DNA from: Acinetobacter baylyi DSM 14961 = CIP 107474
GTDB lineage: Bacteria > Pseudomonadota > Gammaproteobacteria > Pseudomonadales > Moraxellaceae
Assembly (NCBI RefSeq): GCF_000368685.1
Contig: NZ_KB849627.1
Span: forward strand, 210,963 to 274,962
DNA length: 64,000 nucleotides
Reading direction: 5' to 3'
How positions within the stretch are numbered: the stretch's first letter is position 1; every line of letters starts with the position of its first letter. Shown here in pieces: positions 36,887-46,008 of the stretch. The notes under the pieces are model-generated. The model saw nothing but the letters and a program-made list of their open reading frames with translations, ran no database searches and was not told the DNA's origin. The position numbers were made by a program, and so were the translations under genes.

Positions 36887-38227
36887 ATGTCAACTTCTAA
36901 AATTGGCTTGCTATCCTTAACCGCACTCGTGTTTAGCTCGATGGTCGGTTCTGGTGTGTTTAGTTTGCCACAAAATATGGCTGCTGTAGCCAACGGGTCA
37001 GCCTTGCTTTTTGCATGGCTGATTACAGGCATTGGTATTATTTTTCTGGCCTTATCCCTGCTTTATTTAACACGACAGCGACCAGATCTTGACGGTGGAA
37101 TTTATAACTACGCCCGTGAAGGATTTGGTGATCTGATTGGTTTTTGTTCCGCCTGGGGTTACTGGTTATGTACCACAATCGGTATTGTCGGCTATGTGGT
37201 CATCGCATTTTCAGCCGTAGGTATGTTTACAGATACACCTGAACACATCTACTTTGGCGAAGGCAATACACTTTACGCTCTAATTGGGTCATCTATATTT
37301 GTCTGGCTGATACACTGGCTGGTCAGTCGAGGTATCAAAGAAGCTGCACTGGTCAATCTTATGGCAACCATTGCCAAGATTGTTCCATTGGTCGTTTTTA
37401 TTGTTTTTTCATTTGTCGCATTCAAACTCGAATTATTCAAACTGAATTTCCTGGATACTTCCCTTCAAATGCCCGTATGGCAACAAGTACGTGATGTCAT
37501 GCTGATTACACTCTGGGTATTTACAGGAATTGAAGGTGCGGTTGTACTTTCCTCTCGTGCTAAAAAGCGAAATGACATTGGAAAAGCAACGCTGCTTGGC
37601 GTATTACTGGCACTGGCTTTTTATGTAATGGTGACAGTACTGGCTTATGGTATCAATACTCGTAGTGAAATCGCAGGTATGCATAATCCGTCAATGGCAA
37701 CTATTTTAGGGCAACTGATTGGTATTCCTGGCACTATTGTGATTACACTGGGTTTGATTATTTCGGTTTCATCGTCATATTTAAGCTGGACGCTCTTTGC
37801 CACAGAGATTCCTTATCTGGCTGCAAAAAATGGGGCTTTTCCTAAAATTTTTCTGAAAACCAACCAGAATAATGTGCCAATTTCATCGCTATGGCTGACT
37901 TCTATCGTGGTGCAGATTTCACTCATTGCGGTATGTTTTTTCAATAAAAACTATACTCAGTTATTGTTAATCTCTTCAGTTATGATTTTATTGCCATATT
38001 TTCTGGTGTCTGCATTTTACTTAAAAGAGTCTACTCGCCATAAACGTACAAAACATATCGTGATCGCAAGTATTGCAACTGTATATGCAATCTGGTTACT
38101 GTACGCCGCAGGACTTTCATTACTTCTGCTATCTGGTATTTTTTATGCTTTAGGATTATTGATTTTTTTCTACAGCCGCTTCTCGGTGAGAGGTTCAGGA
38201 TTAAACAAAGAAAATTCTGCTTCCTGA
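36887..38227 (+). CDS. APC-superfamily amino-acid permease
   Basis: A 446-residue protein with about 12 membrane helices. The first helix SLTALVFSSMVGSGVFSLPQNMA has the G-S-G substrate loop of the basic amino acid / polyamine antiporter group (ArcD, AdiC relatives), and WVFTGIEGAVVLSSRAKKRNDIG is the typical helix 6 and loop. It is coupled to the homocysteine methyltransferase gene by a 5-base gap, so S-methylmethionine or a related amino acid is a possible substrate. Similarity alone points more to an arginine/ornithine-type exchanger. Confidence 0.8.
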   Translation: MSTSKIGLLSLTALVFSSMVGSGVFSLPQNMAAVANGSALLFAWLITGIGIIFLALSLLYLTRQRPDLDGGIYNYAREGFGDLIGFCSAWGYWLCTTIGIVGYVVIAFSAVGMFTDTPEHIYFGEGNTLYALIGSSIFVWLIHWLVSRGIKEAALVNLMATIAKIVPLVVFIVFSFVAFKLELFKLNFLDTSLQMPVWQQVRDVMLITLWVFTGIEGAVVLSSRAKKRNDIGKATLLGVLLALAFYVMVTVLAYGINTRSEIAGMHNPSMATILGQLIGIPGTIVITLGLIISVSSSYLSWTLFATEIPYLAAKNGAFPKIFLKTNQNNVPISSLWLTSIVVQISLIAVCFFNKNYTQLLLISSVMILLPYFLVSAFYLKESTRHKRTKHIVIASIATVYAIWLLYAAGLSLLLLSGIFYALGLLIFFYSRFSVRGSGLNKENSAS

Positions 38228-38242
38228 TAGATTTATGAGCAT

Positions 38243-38305
38243 TATCACAAGATACAAGTCATTTATTTAAGCAGCGACCAACAGTAAATGACTTGTTGAT
38301 GTGAT
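38243..38305. terminator. long hairpin between convergent permease and DUF1304 genes
   Basis: ACAAGTCATTTA (38254-38265) pairs perfectly with TAAATGACTTGT (38285-38296), and ATCAC / GTGAT extend the stem further out. The loop is 19 bases. GTAAAAAATTA follows, with no clean T-run, so a bidirectional terminator is probable but not sure. Confidence 0.5.
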
Positions 38306-38313
38306 GTAAAAAA

Positions 38314-38670
38314 TTACCATCCCATATTCACAAAAATTAAAGCAATTAGTGCAGGTATCGCCTGAATAAACAAAATTTTTCGACTTGCAGTATATGCACC
38401 GAAGATGCCTGCGATCAGTACACACCCCAGAAAGAAATTTGCCAGCATAGCAAATAACGGCGCATCGACCCAAAGTGACCAAAATAAACCCGCCGCCAGA
38501 AATCCATTATATAAACCCTGATTCTGTGCAAGAGTTTTGGTCATTCTTGCTTTTTCAACACTATTGCCGAAGGCTTTTAATCCTCTTGGCTGATCCCATA
38601 AAAACATCTCAAGCACCAGAATGTAAATATGTAACGATCCAATTAGGGCAACTATAATATGTGCAATCAT
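38314..38670 (-). CDS. DUF1304-type small membrane protein
   Basis: A 118-residue protein with four predicted membrane helices. The N-terminus MIAHIIVALIGSLHIYILVLEMFLW and the segment AFGNSVEKARMTKTLAQNQGLYNGFLAAGL are characteristic of the DUF1304 family. Function is unknown. It stands alone, convergent to the permease gene and divergent from the next small gene. Confidence 0.8.
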   Translation of the reverse strand: MIAHIIVALIGSLHIYILVLEMFLWDQPRGLKAFGNSVEKARMTKTLAQNQGLYNGFLAAGLFWSLWVDAPLFAMLANFFLGCVLIAGIFGAYTASRKILFIQAIPALIALIFVNMGW

Positions 38671-38837
38671 TATGACTTATCCTTTTTTTAATTTAGACTC
38701 ATAATATAGATCAAACAAAATATACTTTACTGATTTTCATGAAACCAGCAGACACAAAAAAGTATTCATCCATATCTGTTAAATGCGTTAGTATTTTTGA
38801 TATCAAAATTTTGAGCAACGAGAGGAGCCTAAGTTCG

Positions 38838-39146
38838 ATGAGCTATAAACACAATAATTTGATGGCAATACGTGAAAATTACTGGAAAGATGAACATTCC
38901 CACCATGTACAAACTGAAAAACATTTCTTTTGCAATGTCCTTGAAGAACACGGTATTTTTCATGAAGCAACACTCGAAGATGCCAAATACTTTTTCTTTG
39001 CCTTACCCAGCATTATCATTGTAAAAGGATATGCACTGGGCTTCATGCATGATCAAGTTAAACAAATGATCTTTAAATATATTGCTCAAAACAAAACTTA
39101 TTTACAACAACGCAGTCAGCTTAAAATTCAGTATCGAATGTCCTAG
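38838..39146 (+). CDS. hypothetical protein, 102 residues
   Basis: I do not recognise this protein. The ATG at 38838 is chosen because GAGAGGAG lies before it; a longer frame from 38739 has no ribosome site. It is soluble and His-rich at the start (DEHSHHVQTEKHFFCNVLEEHG), with one moderately hydrophobic stretch (KYFFFALPSIIIVKGYALGF) that may be a short membrane or buried helix. It ends in a basic tail. No operon partner. Confidence 0.55.
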   Translation: MSYKHNNLMAIRENYWKDEHSHHVQTEKHFFCNVLEEHGIFHEATLEDAKYFFFALPSIIIVKGYALGFMHDQVKQMIFKYIAQNKTYLQQRSQLKIQYRMS

Positions 39147-39439
39147 AAAAACCTTCCATTTAAATTTCTTGGTTTTTCTGGAAGCAAGAAATTCAGTGAC
39201 TCACCTAAAAGAAAGGAATAAAAACTAAGAACTTATACCAATCATCTACTTTTTGATTACAATAAAGTTTTTCTCCTCAACTAAAGTATTTTAAAATAAG
39301 ACATTATTGATCATTTGATGCTACCTTTACATTTCATCTTTTAAACAGCATATGACTGTTTTAATACGATCAGACCATGTAATATTCGTTACAATTATTC
39401 TCTCCACTCTTCTGCGTGTTTCACTGCAAAGGATTATAT
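39145..39439. other. 295-base gap before the UbiB-like gene
   Basis: AGAAAAACC (39145-39153) can pair with GGTTTTTCT (39171-39179) as a loose stem-loop just after the upstream stop, possibly its terminator. The rest is AT-rich and presumably holds the promoter of the next gene. No small gene found. Confidence 0.45.
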
Positions 39440-40816
39440 ATGTCAGATCAGAACGATAAGCTTAAGAATTTAAAAACTTCTTCGATGGACCGACGCTTAT
39501 CGATCGCCAAGGCCTCATTACTTGCTGGTACTCGCTGGGCGACTGCCAGTGCAACCTCGATGTTTTCCAGTGAAGCAGAAAAAGAGAAAAAGCGTAAGAA
39601 AGCCATGACTGAACAGGCTAACTACCTCGTTTCCGAGATTGGGAAGCTGAAAGGTTCAATTGTTAAGATTGGCCAAATGATGGCGCTTTATGGCGAGCAT
39701 TTCTTACCAGAAGAGATCACGCAGGCTCTCAATACACTTAACAATCAAACCGTGGCTTTGGCATGGCCAGCAATCAAGGCTCACTTACAAGAGCAGCTTG
39801 GCAGCAAGCTGGATGATCTGATTATTGATCATGAACCTATTGGTACCGCATCATTGGCACAAGTCCACCGTGCGACACGTAAATCTGATGGTTTGGAACT
39901 GGTTCTAAAAATTCAATATCCAGGCGTCGCAGAAGCAATCGACTCGGATATGAGCCTATTTAAAAATATGCTCAAATTAACACGTATGGTACCCCAAACC
40001 CGTGAATTTGATCAGTGGTTTGATGAAGTACGTGAAATGATGCACCGTGAGGTCAGTTATGATATTGAAGCAGCAACAACACGGCGCTTTGCTGAACGTC
40101 TGAAAACAGATCCGCGTTATGCCGTGCCACAAATTATAGATGCATATTGCACGACTAAAATTCTGTGCATGACTTTTGAACGTGGCGTGCCGATTAATAG
40201 CCCTGTCATGCTGTCTTTGCCGCAAGAAAGACGCAATAAACTCGGTGAAGCATCACTTGAAATTGCTGTACGTGAAATTTTCGAATGGGGCGAGATGCAA
40301 ACTGACCCAAATTTCGGGAATTACCTAGTCCGCCTTGGCAATGGTACTGATATTCAAGATAAAATTGTGTTACTGGACTTTGGCGCAATTCGCCAGTTTG
40401 ATGAACATCTGCTTAGCGTTGCACGTAACCTGATCCGTGCAGGCTATAACCATAGTAATGAAGAAATGGTTCGTGCCATGACTGGTTATAGCTTCTTTGA
40501 TTCGATTCCAGAAAGCATTAAACCAGACATGGCGAAAGTCTTTTTACTGGCGACTGAAGCATTTAGCTGCCCAGAAAATAATCCTGATATGCCAACAGGC
40601 TTGATGGATGAAGATAATCGTTATGATTGGAAAAAGAGTCAGTTACATAGTCGTGTCATGCAACAGGCCAGCAAATCGATGGCCTCTCGTTATTTCTCGG
40701 TTCCACCTAAAGAATTTATGTTTATTAGTCGTAAGTTCATTGGTGCTTATACCTTTATGACTGTCATTGAAGCCAAAACCAATGTTCGCCGCATGATTAG
40801 CCATTTTGTAAAATAA
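39440..40816 (+). CDS. UbiB/ABC1 (AarF) atypical kinase family protein
   Basis: 458 residues from MSDQNDKLKNLKTSSMDRRLS; the ATG at 39440 has AAAGGA before it. The family marks are the KxGQ motif (KGSIVKIGQMMALYGEHFLP), the A-rich loop (IGTASLAQVHRA), the ATP-binding Lys (LVLKIQYPGV) and the metal-binding IVLLDFGAIRQF. Such proteins support ubiquinone biosynthesis or lipid homeostasis as ATPases. Unlike classic UbiB I see no clear pair of C-terminal membrane helices, so it is likely a soluble paralogue. Stands alone with a hairpin after it. Confidence 0.82.
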   Translation: MSDQNDKLKNLKTSSMDRRLSIAKASLLAGTRWATASATSMFSSEAEKEKKRKKAMTEQANYLVSEIGKLKGSIVKIGQMMALYGEHFLPEEITQALNTLNNQTVALAWPAIKAHLQEQLGSKLDDLIIDHEPIGTASLAQVHRATRKSDGLELVLKIQYPGVAEAIDSDMSLFKNMLKLTRMVPQTREFDQWFDEVREMMHREVSYDIEAATTRRFAERLKTDPRYAVPQIIDAYCTTKILCMTFERGVPINSPVMLSLPQERRNKLGEASLEIAVREIFEWGEMQTDPNFGNYLVRLGNGTDIQDKIVLLDFGAIRQFDEHLLSVARNLIRAGYNHSNEEMVRAMTGYSFFDSIPESIKPDMAKVFLLATEAFSCPENNPDMPTGLMDEDNRYDWKKSQLHSRVMQQASKSMASRYFSVPPKEFMFISRKFIGAYTFMTVIEAKTNVRRMISHFVK

Positions 40817-40821
40817 ATTGT

Positions 40822-40853
40822 TTGACCAGAATGCCATCTGTCATTCTGGTCAA
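40822..40853 (+). terminator. hairpin after the UbiB-like gene
   Basis: TTGACCAGAATG pairs perfectly with CATTCTGGTCAA (12 bp) over 8 bases, 5 bases after the stop. A T-rich stretch follows only about 10 bases later, so termination is likely but not textbook. Confidence 0.6.
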
Positions 40854-40956
40854 TTCATCCAAATCTTATTTTTTCCTTGTTTGTATTTTCATATAAAAAA
40901 CATAACTCTAAAATCATTTTTTAAAGTCTATCACCACTTATCGCTTTTTCTCGTCT

Positions 40957-40970
40957 TGTCAATCTTGACA
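40957..40970. promoter_or_regulatory. TGTCAA dyad upstream of the acyl-CoA dehydrogenase genes
   Basis: TGTCAA-TC-TTGACA is a perfect short palindrome 64 bases before the start codon at 41034. It resembles the TGTCAA repeats in the alkM/alkR gap. TTGACA could also be a -35 box. Confidence 0.4.
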
Positions 40971-41033
40971 TAGTTTTTCCAAATTCCTCATGTCAGCATA
41001 CATTGCATTACCCGACAATCAATGGAGTTTGCA

Positions 41034-42326
41034 ATGTCAGATATGATCAATAAGGCTCAGGGATTTGGACTCTCCTTGATCACAAAAATAGCTGGAAGCG
41101 ATGTGCTTGATCAGCTTAAATTAAGAAAGTTTTTAGAAAAATCACTTTATCAGGGTTCCAAAAGTGGCTTTAAAGCCATTTCAACAGCACAAAAAACCTT
41201 TAAAACCAGTTCCATTGATCATCAGCGTCTACCAAAGCAGAATAAATCAATTTTTGATCTCAGTCTGACTGAAGAACAGACCATGACACGCGAAGCAATG
41301 TCCAGATTTGCCCAGGATGTTCTCATGCAAATAGCACATGATGCAGATCATCATGCTCGATTTCCAGAAGAACTGTGGCAATATCTTGAAGACTTAGGAT
41401 TAAATTATTATGCTTTGCCTGAATCATTAGGTGGTGTAGCCAGTGAACAAAATATAGTAAGCAATATATTAATTGCAGAAGATTTAGCTCAAGGAGATTT
41501 TAGTCTGAGCGCTGGATTACTTAGCACATTTAGTGTGATTAATGCATTAACTCGTTGGGGATCCGAAAGTACACAATCGAAATATTTAACCGCTTTTTCG
41601 GAAGATCCAAATCTTAAAGCAACTTTTGCAACACAGGAAAACACACCTGCGTTTAATCCGTTTAAACTTAAGACACAAGCTACATTACAAAATAATCACT
41701 ATTTCTTATCTGGTGAAAAAACTCTGGTCATTTTAGGCGAGAGTGCAGATCTAATTTTGGTTACCGCCATGTTGGATGGACAACCAGAAGTATTTATCGT
41801 AGAGCGCGATCCAACCATTTCTATAAAATCCGCTCCTGCCATGGGATTAAAAGCAGCGCAAACCATGAGTCTTTATTTTGATCATACCCCAGCGGTGTTA
41901 TTAGGTGACAACGATTTTGATTACAGTGCGTTTATCGATTTAGGCTCATTGATGTGGTGTGCAATGGCTGTAGGTACCTGTGAAGCGGTTAAAAGTTATT
42001 GTATTGCCTATGCAAATGACCGAACAGCGTTTGGTGAACCAATCTCACATCGTCAAAGTGTTGCTTTTATGATTGCAGATATGGCGATCGAAATCGATGC
42101 TATGCGAATGCTGATCTGGAATGCAGCGAGCCTTGCAGAAGCTGGTCAAGCGTTTCATCGGGAAGCTTATTTGGCTCGCTTACTCTGTGCTGAGAAATCC
42201 ATGCGAATCGGAACCGATGGCGTACAGCTACTTGGTGGACACGGATTTACCAAAGAGCATCCTGTCGAGCGTTGGTATCGGGATTTACGTGCAACTGCTA
42301 TTTTGCATTCAGGTTTACATGCTTAA
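41034..42326 (+). CDS. acyl-CoA dehydrogenase family protein lacking the usual catalytic Glu motif
   Basis: 430 residues from MSDMINKAQGFGLSL; the ATG at 41034 follows GGAG by 6 bases. An N-terminal extension of about 70 residues precedes the dehydrogenase fold. Family regions seen are ATFATQENTPAFNP (middle domain), FLSGEKTLVILGESADLILVTA, and DGVQLLGGHGFTKEHPVERWYRDLRA at the C-terminus. The next residues are TAILHSGLHA, where active members have YEGT with the catalytic base. It sits 31 bases before a second acyl-CoA dehydrogenase that has the motif, suggesting a heteromer. Substrate unknown; alkane or fatty-acid oxidation fits the neighbourhood. Confidence 0.8.
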   Translation: MSDMINKAQGFGLSLITKIAGSDVLDQLKLRKFLEKSLYQGSKSGFKAISTAQKTFKTSSIDHQRLPKQNKSIFDLSLTEEQTMTREAMSRFAQDVLMQIAHDADHHARFPEELWQYLEDLGLNYYALPESLGGVASEQNIVSNILIAEDLAQGDFSLSAGLLSTFSVINALTRWGSESTQSKYLTAFSEDPNLKATFATQENTPAFNPFKLKTQATLQNNHYFLSGEKTLVILGESADLILVTAMLDGQPEVFIVERDPTISIKSAPAMGLKAAQTMSLYFDHTPAVLLGDNDFDYSAFIDLGSLMWCAMAVGTCEAVKSYCIAYANDRTAFGEPISHRQSVAFMIADMAIEIDAMRMLIWNAASLAEAGQAFHREAYLARLLCAEKSMRIGTDGVQLLGGHGFTKEHPVERWYRDLRATAILHSGLHA

Positions 42327-42357
42327 GTATTGATTAAAATAACTCCAAGGATTAGCC

Positions 42358-43563
42358 ATGAATTTACAAGACCCTAAAAAATTTAAAATGATGGTCAACC
42401 AAGCCCATGATGTCGCACTCAATGTTTTACGTCCCATCTCACGTAAATATGACAAAGCAGAACATGCCTATCCTAAAGAATTAGACATGCTCGCTTCACT
42501 CATTGACGGAATGAATGAAGGTGGCGATGGTATAAATGCAGGAGCCACGGGTGCAGGTAAACGAGGCGAGAATGAACAACAAGGCATCCGTAATGGAACC
42601 AATATGTCTACAGCGCTCGGCATTATCGAAATGTGTTATGGAGATACAGGCCTATTACTGAGTATGCCTCGCCAAGGACTAGGAAACTCTGCAATAGCAG
42701 CCGTAGCGAATGATGAACAGTTAGAACGATTTAAAGGCACATGGGCAGCCATGGCAATTACCGAGCCTGGATGTGGTTCAGACTCAGCCGCGATCCGAAC
42801 CACGGCCGTCAAAGCTGGTGATGAATATATTTTAAATGGTGAGAAGATCTATGTAACCTCAGGAGAAAGAGCTGACTCAGTCGTGGTTTGGGCAACACTT
42901 GATCGGAAACTAGGCCGCGCTGCCATCAAGTCCTTTGTAGTCCCAAAAGGTACGCCTGGCATGAAAGTCGAGCGCCTTGAGCATAAACTTGGAATTAAGG
43001 CCTCCGATACCGCAGCCATTAGTTTTATCGACTGTCGAGTTCCTGCTGCCAACTTATTAGGCAATGCCGAGATCGATGTTGCCAAAGGTTTTGCAGGTGT
43101 GATGGAAACTTTTGACAATACGCGCCCATTAGTTGCCGCAATGGCGGTGGGTTGTGCTAAAGCATCTTTAGAGCGCATTAAAGAAATATTTAAAGATGAA
43201 CTCGACACAGACTATGCAACACCGTATTTACAAACTTCTTTTATCGCGGCTCAAATCTATCGGATGGAAGCAGAATGGGAAGCAGCACGGCTACTGACAC
43301 TTAAAGCAACCTGGATGGCAGATAATAAAAAACCAAATTCCAAAGAAGCATCGATTGCCAAAGCCAAAGCAGGCCGTATCTGTAATGAAATTACGCTCAA
43401 ATGTGTCGAACTTGCTGCCAGTGTTGGATACAACGAAGATGAATTACTAGAAAAATGGGCACGTGATTCAAAAATTCTGGATATTTTTGAAGGTACACAG
43501 CAAATTCAACTTTTGATTATTGCACGTCGTGAACTCGGAAAGTCATCTAGCGAACTGAAATAA
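42358..43563 (+). CDS. acyl-CoA dehydrogenase with catalytic EGT motif
   Basis: A 401-residue flavoprotein. Seen are AITEPGCGSDSAAIRTTA (substrate and FAD loop), YILNGEKIYVTSGERADSVVVWA, and the end KILDIFEGTQQIQLLIIARREL with the catalytic Glu in FEGT. An unusual glycine-rich insert near residues 52-72 (GGDGINAGATGAGKRGE) sets it apart from short-chain enzymes. It has AAGGA before the ATG and is cotranscribed with the preceding Glu-less partner. Likely oxidises an acyl-CoA during alkane or fatty-acid breakdown. Confidence 0.85.
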   Translation: MNLQDPKKFKMMVNQAHDVALNVLRPISRKYDKAEHAYPKELDMLASLIDGMNEGGDGINAGATGAGKRGENEQQGIRNGTNMSTALGIIEMCYGDTGLLLSMPRQGLGNSAIAAVANDEQLERFKGTWAAMAITEPGCGSDSAAIRTTAVKAGDEYILNGEKIYVTSGERADSVVVWATLDRKLGRAAIKSFVVPKGTPGMKVERLEHKLGIKASDTAAISFIDCRVPAANLLGNAEIDVAKGFAGVMETFDNTRPLVAAMAVGCAKASLERIKEIFKDELDTDYATPYLQTSFIAAQIYRMEAEWEAARLLTLKATWMADNKKPNSKEASIAKAKAGRICNEITLKCVELAASVGYNEDELLEKWARDSKILDIFEGTQQIQLLIIARRELGKSSSELK

Positions 43564-43578
43564 TGGCTTAATCTAATA

Positions 43579-43605
43579 AAAAGAGAGTCACTTAGACTCT
43601 CTTTT
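43579..43605. terminator. bidirectional terminator between acyl-CoA dehydrogenase and alkM
   Basis: AAAAGAGAGTC pairs with GACTCTCTTTT over a 5-base loop, with A and T runs on both sides. It serves both convergent units. Confidence 0.88.
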
Positions 43606-43619
43606 AAAATAAGGTCTGA

Positions 43620-44846
43620 TTACTTGCCGTTTTCTATATTCGGGTCAGTCAAACCAAACTTGGCCAATATCTTGGCACGACGTTTTGGATAGATATTGGC
43701 TTTGGTCAAATCCTCTTTATAATGCTCAAATACTCGTTTATCCATCATTTTAAACCAAAGTGGCGGAATCATAGCAGGCAACAACATACTGGCATAACCA
43801 CTTGGTAACTCAGGTGCTTCATCAAAATGACGCAATGCCTGAAATGGACGCGTCGGATAAGCGTGATGATCTGAATGTCGTTGTAACTGGTATAAAAACA
43901 GATTCGTCACGATATTGTTATTATTCCAGCTATGCTCTGGCATGGTACGTTCGTAATTGCCATCCGCTCTTTTCTGGCGTTTTAGACCATAATGCTCGAT
44001 ATAATTAATGATCTCAAATAAACTAATCCCGTAAAAAGCTTGCGTAACCAGATAAGGAATCGTTCCTTTACCAAATATCGCAATTATCGAACTATGAAAA
44101 GCAGCACTCATCCCCCAGCCCTGTAATAGTTCATTATCTTTTGACCAAAACTTTTTGCCTTTACGTTTCAGACGATGTGTCTCAATTTCGATTGCAGATT
44201 TTAATGAACCAAAGACCGTTCTTGGCCAAAACTCATAAAATGTTTCACCCATTTGCGACGAAGCTGGATCTTCAGGAGTCGCTGCACGCTTGTGATGTCC
44301 GTAAGGATGTTCTATACGAAAGTGATTGTATCCTGTAGGAACGAGCGCCAAATGAGACAGGATATGATCGAGTCGATCTGCTTTATGGCTCAATTCATGC
44401 GCGGTATTCACTGCAATACCATTGATTGCACCCATCGAAATGCCTAAAAGAATTTTATCAATAAAAGATGTCTTTTTACGGCTCACCAAATAACAGGCAT
44501 AAACATTGGCAATATACTGTAATGGAATGAAGCTTTTCACCAAACGTGCGTAATAAGGATCATTTTCAAGCTGCTTGATTTCTTCAGACGTTGGATTGCT
44601 GGCATCTTTTCCAATAATCGTATCAATCACCGGAATAATAATGTGTAGAACAATAGGGCCACCTAGCGCAAATATTTTTTTGATTGGACGGGGTGAAAAC
44701 TGATAACCTGCCAAAATCCCGATCCCAATGACTGGTAATGCAGGACTAATCATCCATAAGTAACGTTTACGATCAATTTCACGCATTGATCTTGCAGCAT
44801 TGATCACTTCTTCAAAGTTTTGATCGACATGTACAGGTGCATTCAT
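43620..44846 (-). CDS. alkM: alkane 1-monooxygenase AlkM
   Basis: A 408-residue integral membrane di-iron enzyme that hydroxylates the terminal carbon of n-alkanes with rubredoxin as electron donor. The His boxes are HELSH (150-154), EHPYGHH (179-185) and LQRHSDHHAYP, with the extra AlkB signature NYIEHYGL. About six membrane helices are visible. It is transcribed away from alkR, the arrangement known in ADP1. Rubredoxin and rubredoxin reductase are not in this window. Confidence 0.94.
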   Translation of the reverse strand: MNAPVHVDQNFEEVINAARSMREIDRKRYLWMISPALPVIGIGILAGYQFSPRPIKKIFALGGPIVLHIIIPVIDTIIGKDASNPTSEEIKQLENDPYYARLVKSFIPLQYIANVYACYLVSRKKTSFIDKILLGISMGAINGIAVNTAHELSHKADRLDHILSHLALVPTGYNHFRIEHPYGHHKRAATPEDPASSQMGETFYEFWPRTVFGSLKSAIEIETHRLKRKGKKFWSKDNELLQGWGMSAAFHSSIIAIFGKGTIPYLVTQAFYGISLFEIINYIEHYGLKRQKRADGNYERTMPEHSWNNNNIVTNLFLYQLQRHSDHHAYPTRPFQALRHFDEAPELPSGYASMLLPAMIPPLWFKMMDKRVFEHYKEDLTKANIYPKRRAKILAKFGLTDPNIENGK

Positions 44847-44935
44847 AGTGAATCCTTTCTTGTTATCCTCTATTCATACTGCTCATAATCATCCATCTTA
44901 TATATTAAAAACAGTTGTGATCGTCCAAAAAACCT

Positions 44936-44973
44936 ATGTCAAAGTCTTTGGCATTTTCAACCATGTCAATGTC
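44936..44973. promoter_or_regulatory. direct repeats in the alkM/alkR gap
   Basis: ATGTCAAAGTC (44936-44946) and ATGTCAATGTC (44963-44973) are 10/11 identical and start 27 bp apart, 90-128 bases before alkM. They are candidate AlkR-binding repeats. Confidence 0.45.
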
Positions 44974-45041
44974 CTAAAATCACATGTATAAGCTACAATC
45001 TCATTCTATACTCTTGCTCAAATAAGAATTTTTAACGCGCT

Positions 45042-45962
45042 ATGGATGCACTTAGTAAAATTTTTGATGATATTCATTTAAATAAATCTGAATATCTCTA
45101 TGTAAAAACTCAAGGAGAATGGGCATTTCATATGCTTGCCCAAGATGCTTTGATTGCTCACATTATTTTAATGGGTTCTGCTCATTTCACATTACAGGAT
45201 GGTACGACACAAACCGCTTATTCGGGAGATATTGTGCTTATTCCTTCTGGGCAAGCTCATTTTGTCTCAAATGATGCTCAGAACAAACTAATTGATTGTT
45301 CCAACATTCAGTCTTTTTTTGATGGACACCGCAATGATGCCATTGAGTTAGGCACAACATCTTCGGATCATGGTTTAATTTTTACTGTGCGGAGCCATAT
45401 CGATATGCATATGGGTAGCCCTTTACTCAATGCTTTACCATCACTGATACATATTCATCACGCAATGAGCTCAACTGGCCCAGAGTGGTTACGCGTCGGT
45501 TTATATTTTGTGGCACTTGAAACCCAGCGTATTCAACCAGGACGAGATAAAATATTTGACCACTTGATGAGCATCCTATTTATAGAATGTGTCCGCGATC
45601 ATATTGCCCAGCTTGATGACCCCAAAAGCTGGTTAACTGCACTCATGCATCCCGAATTATCTAATGCGCTCGCAGCTATTCATGCTTACCCCGAAAAACC
45701 TTGGACTGTAGAGAGTTTGGCAGATCAATGTTGCATGTCACGGTCTAAATTTGCCACACTTTTTCAAAGTATTGTTCATGAGACCCCTCTCGCTTATCTT
45801 CAACAACATCGCCTTCGTCTGGCCGTACAGTTATTAAAAACCAGTCAGTTAAATATTCAGCAAATTGCCAATAAAGTCGGATACTCCTCAGAAACAGCTT
45901 TTAGTCAGGCATTTAAACGTCAATTTGAACAATCTCCTAAACACTATCGCCAGCAATCATGA
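45042..45962 (+). CDS. alkR: AraC/XylS-type regulator AlkR
   Basis: A 306-residue regulator. The N-terminal cupin-like sensor (HIILMGSAHFTLQDGTTQTAYSGDIVLIPSGQAHFV) is followed by two helix-turn-helix units at about residues 205-300 (VESLADQCCMSRSKFATLFQ and IQQIANKVGYSSETAFSQAF). AlkR activates alkM in response to long-chain alkanes. It is divergent from alkM and closed by a strong terminator. Confidence 0.92.
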   Translation: MDALSKIFDDIHLNKSEYLYVKTQGEWAFHMLAQDALIAHIILMGSAHFTLQDGTTQTAYSGDIVLIPSGQAHFVSNDAQNKLIDCSNIQSFFDGHRNDAIELGTTSSDHGLIFTVRSHIDMHMGSPLLNALPSLIHIHHAMSSTGPEWLRVGLYFVALETQRIQPGRDKIFDHLMSILFIECVRDHIAQLDDPKSWLTALMHPELSNALAAIHAYPEKPWTVESLADQCCMSRSKFATLFQSIVHETPLAYLQQHRLRLAVQLLKTSQLNIQQIANKVGYSSETAFSQAFKRQFEQSPKHYRQQS

Positions 45963-45963
45963 T

Positions 45964-45992
45964 AAAAAAAGCGCCGAATATGGCGCTTTTTT
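45964..45992. terminator. bidirectional terminator between alkR and ppiD
   Basis: AAAAAAAGCGCC pairs with GGCGCTTTTTT over a 6-base loop. GC-rich stem flanked by A and T runs, shared by the convergent genes. Confidence 0.9.
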
Positions 45993-46008
45993 ATTTCAAA
46001 GTCAAAGA

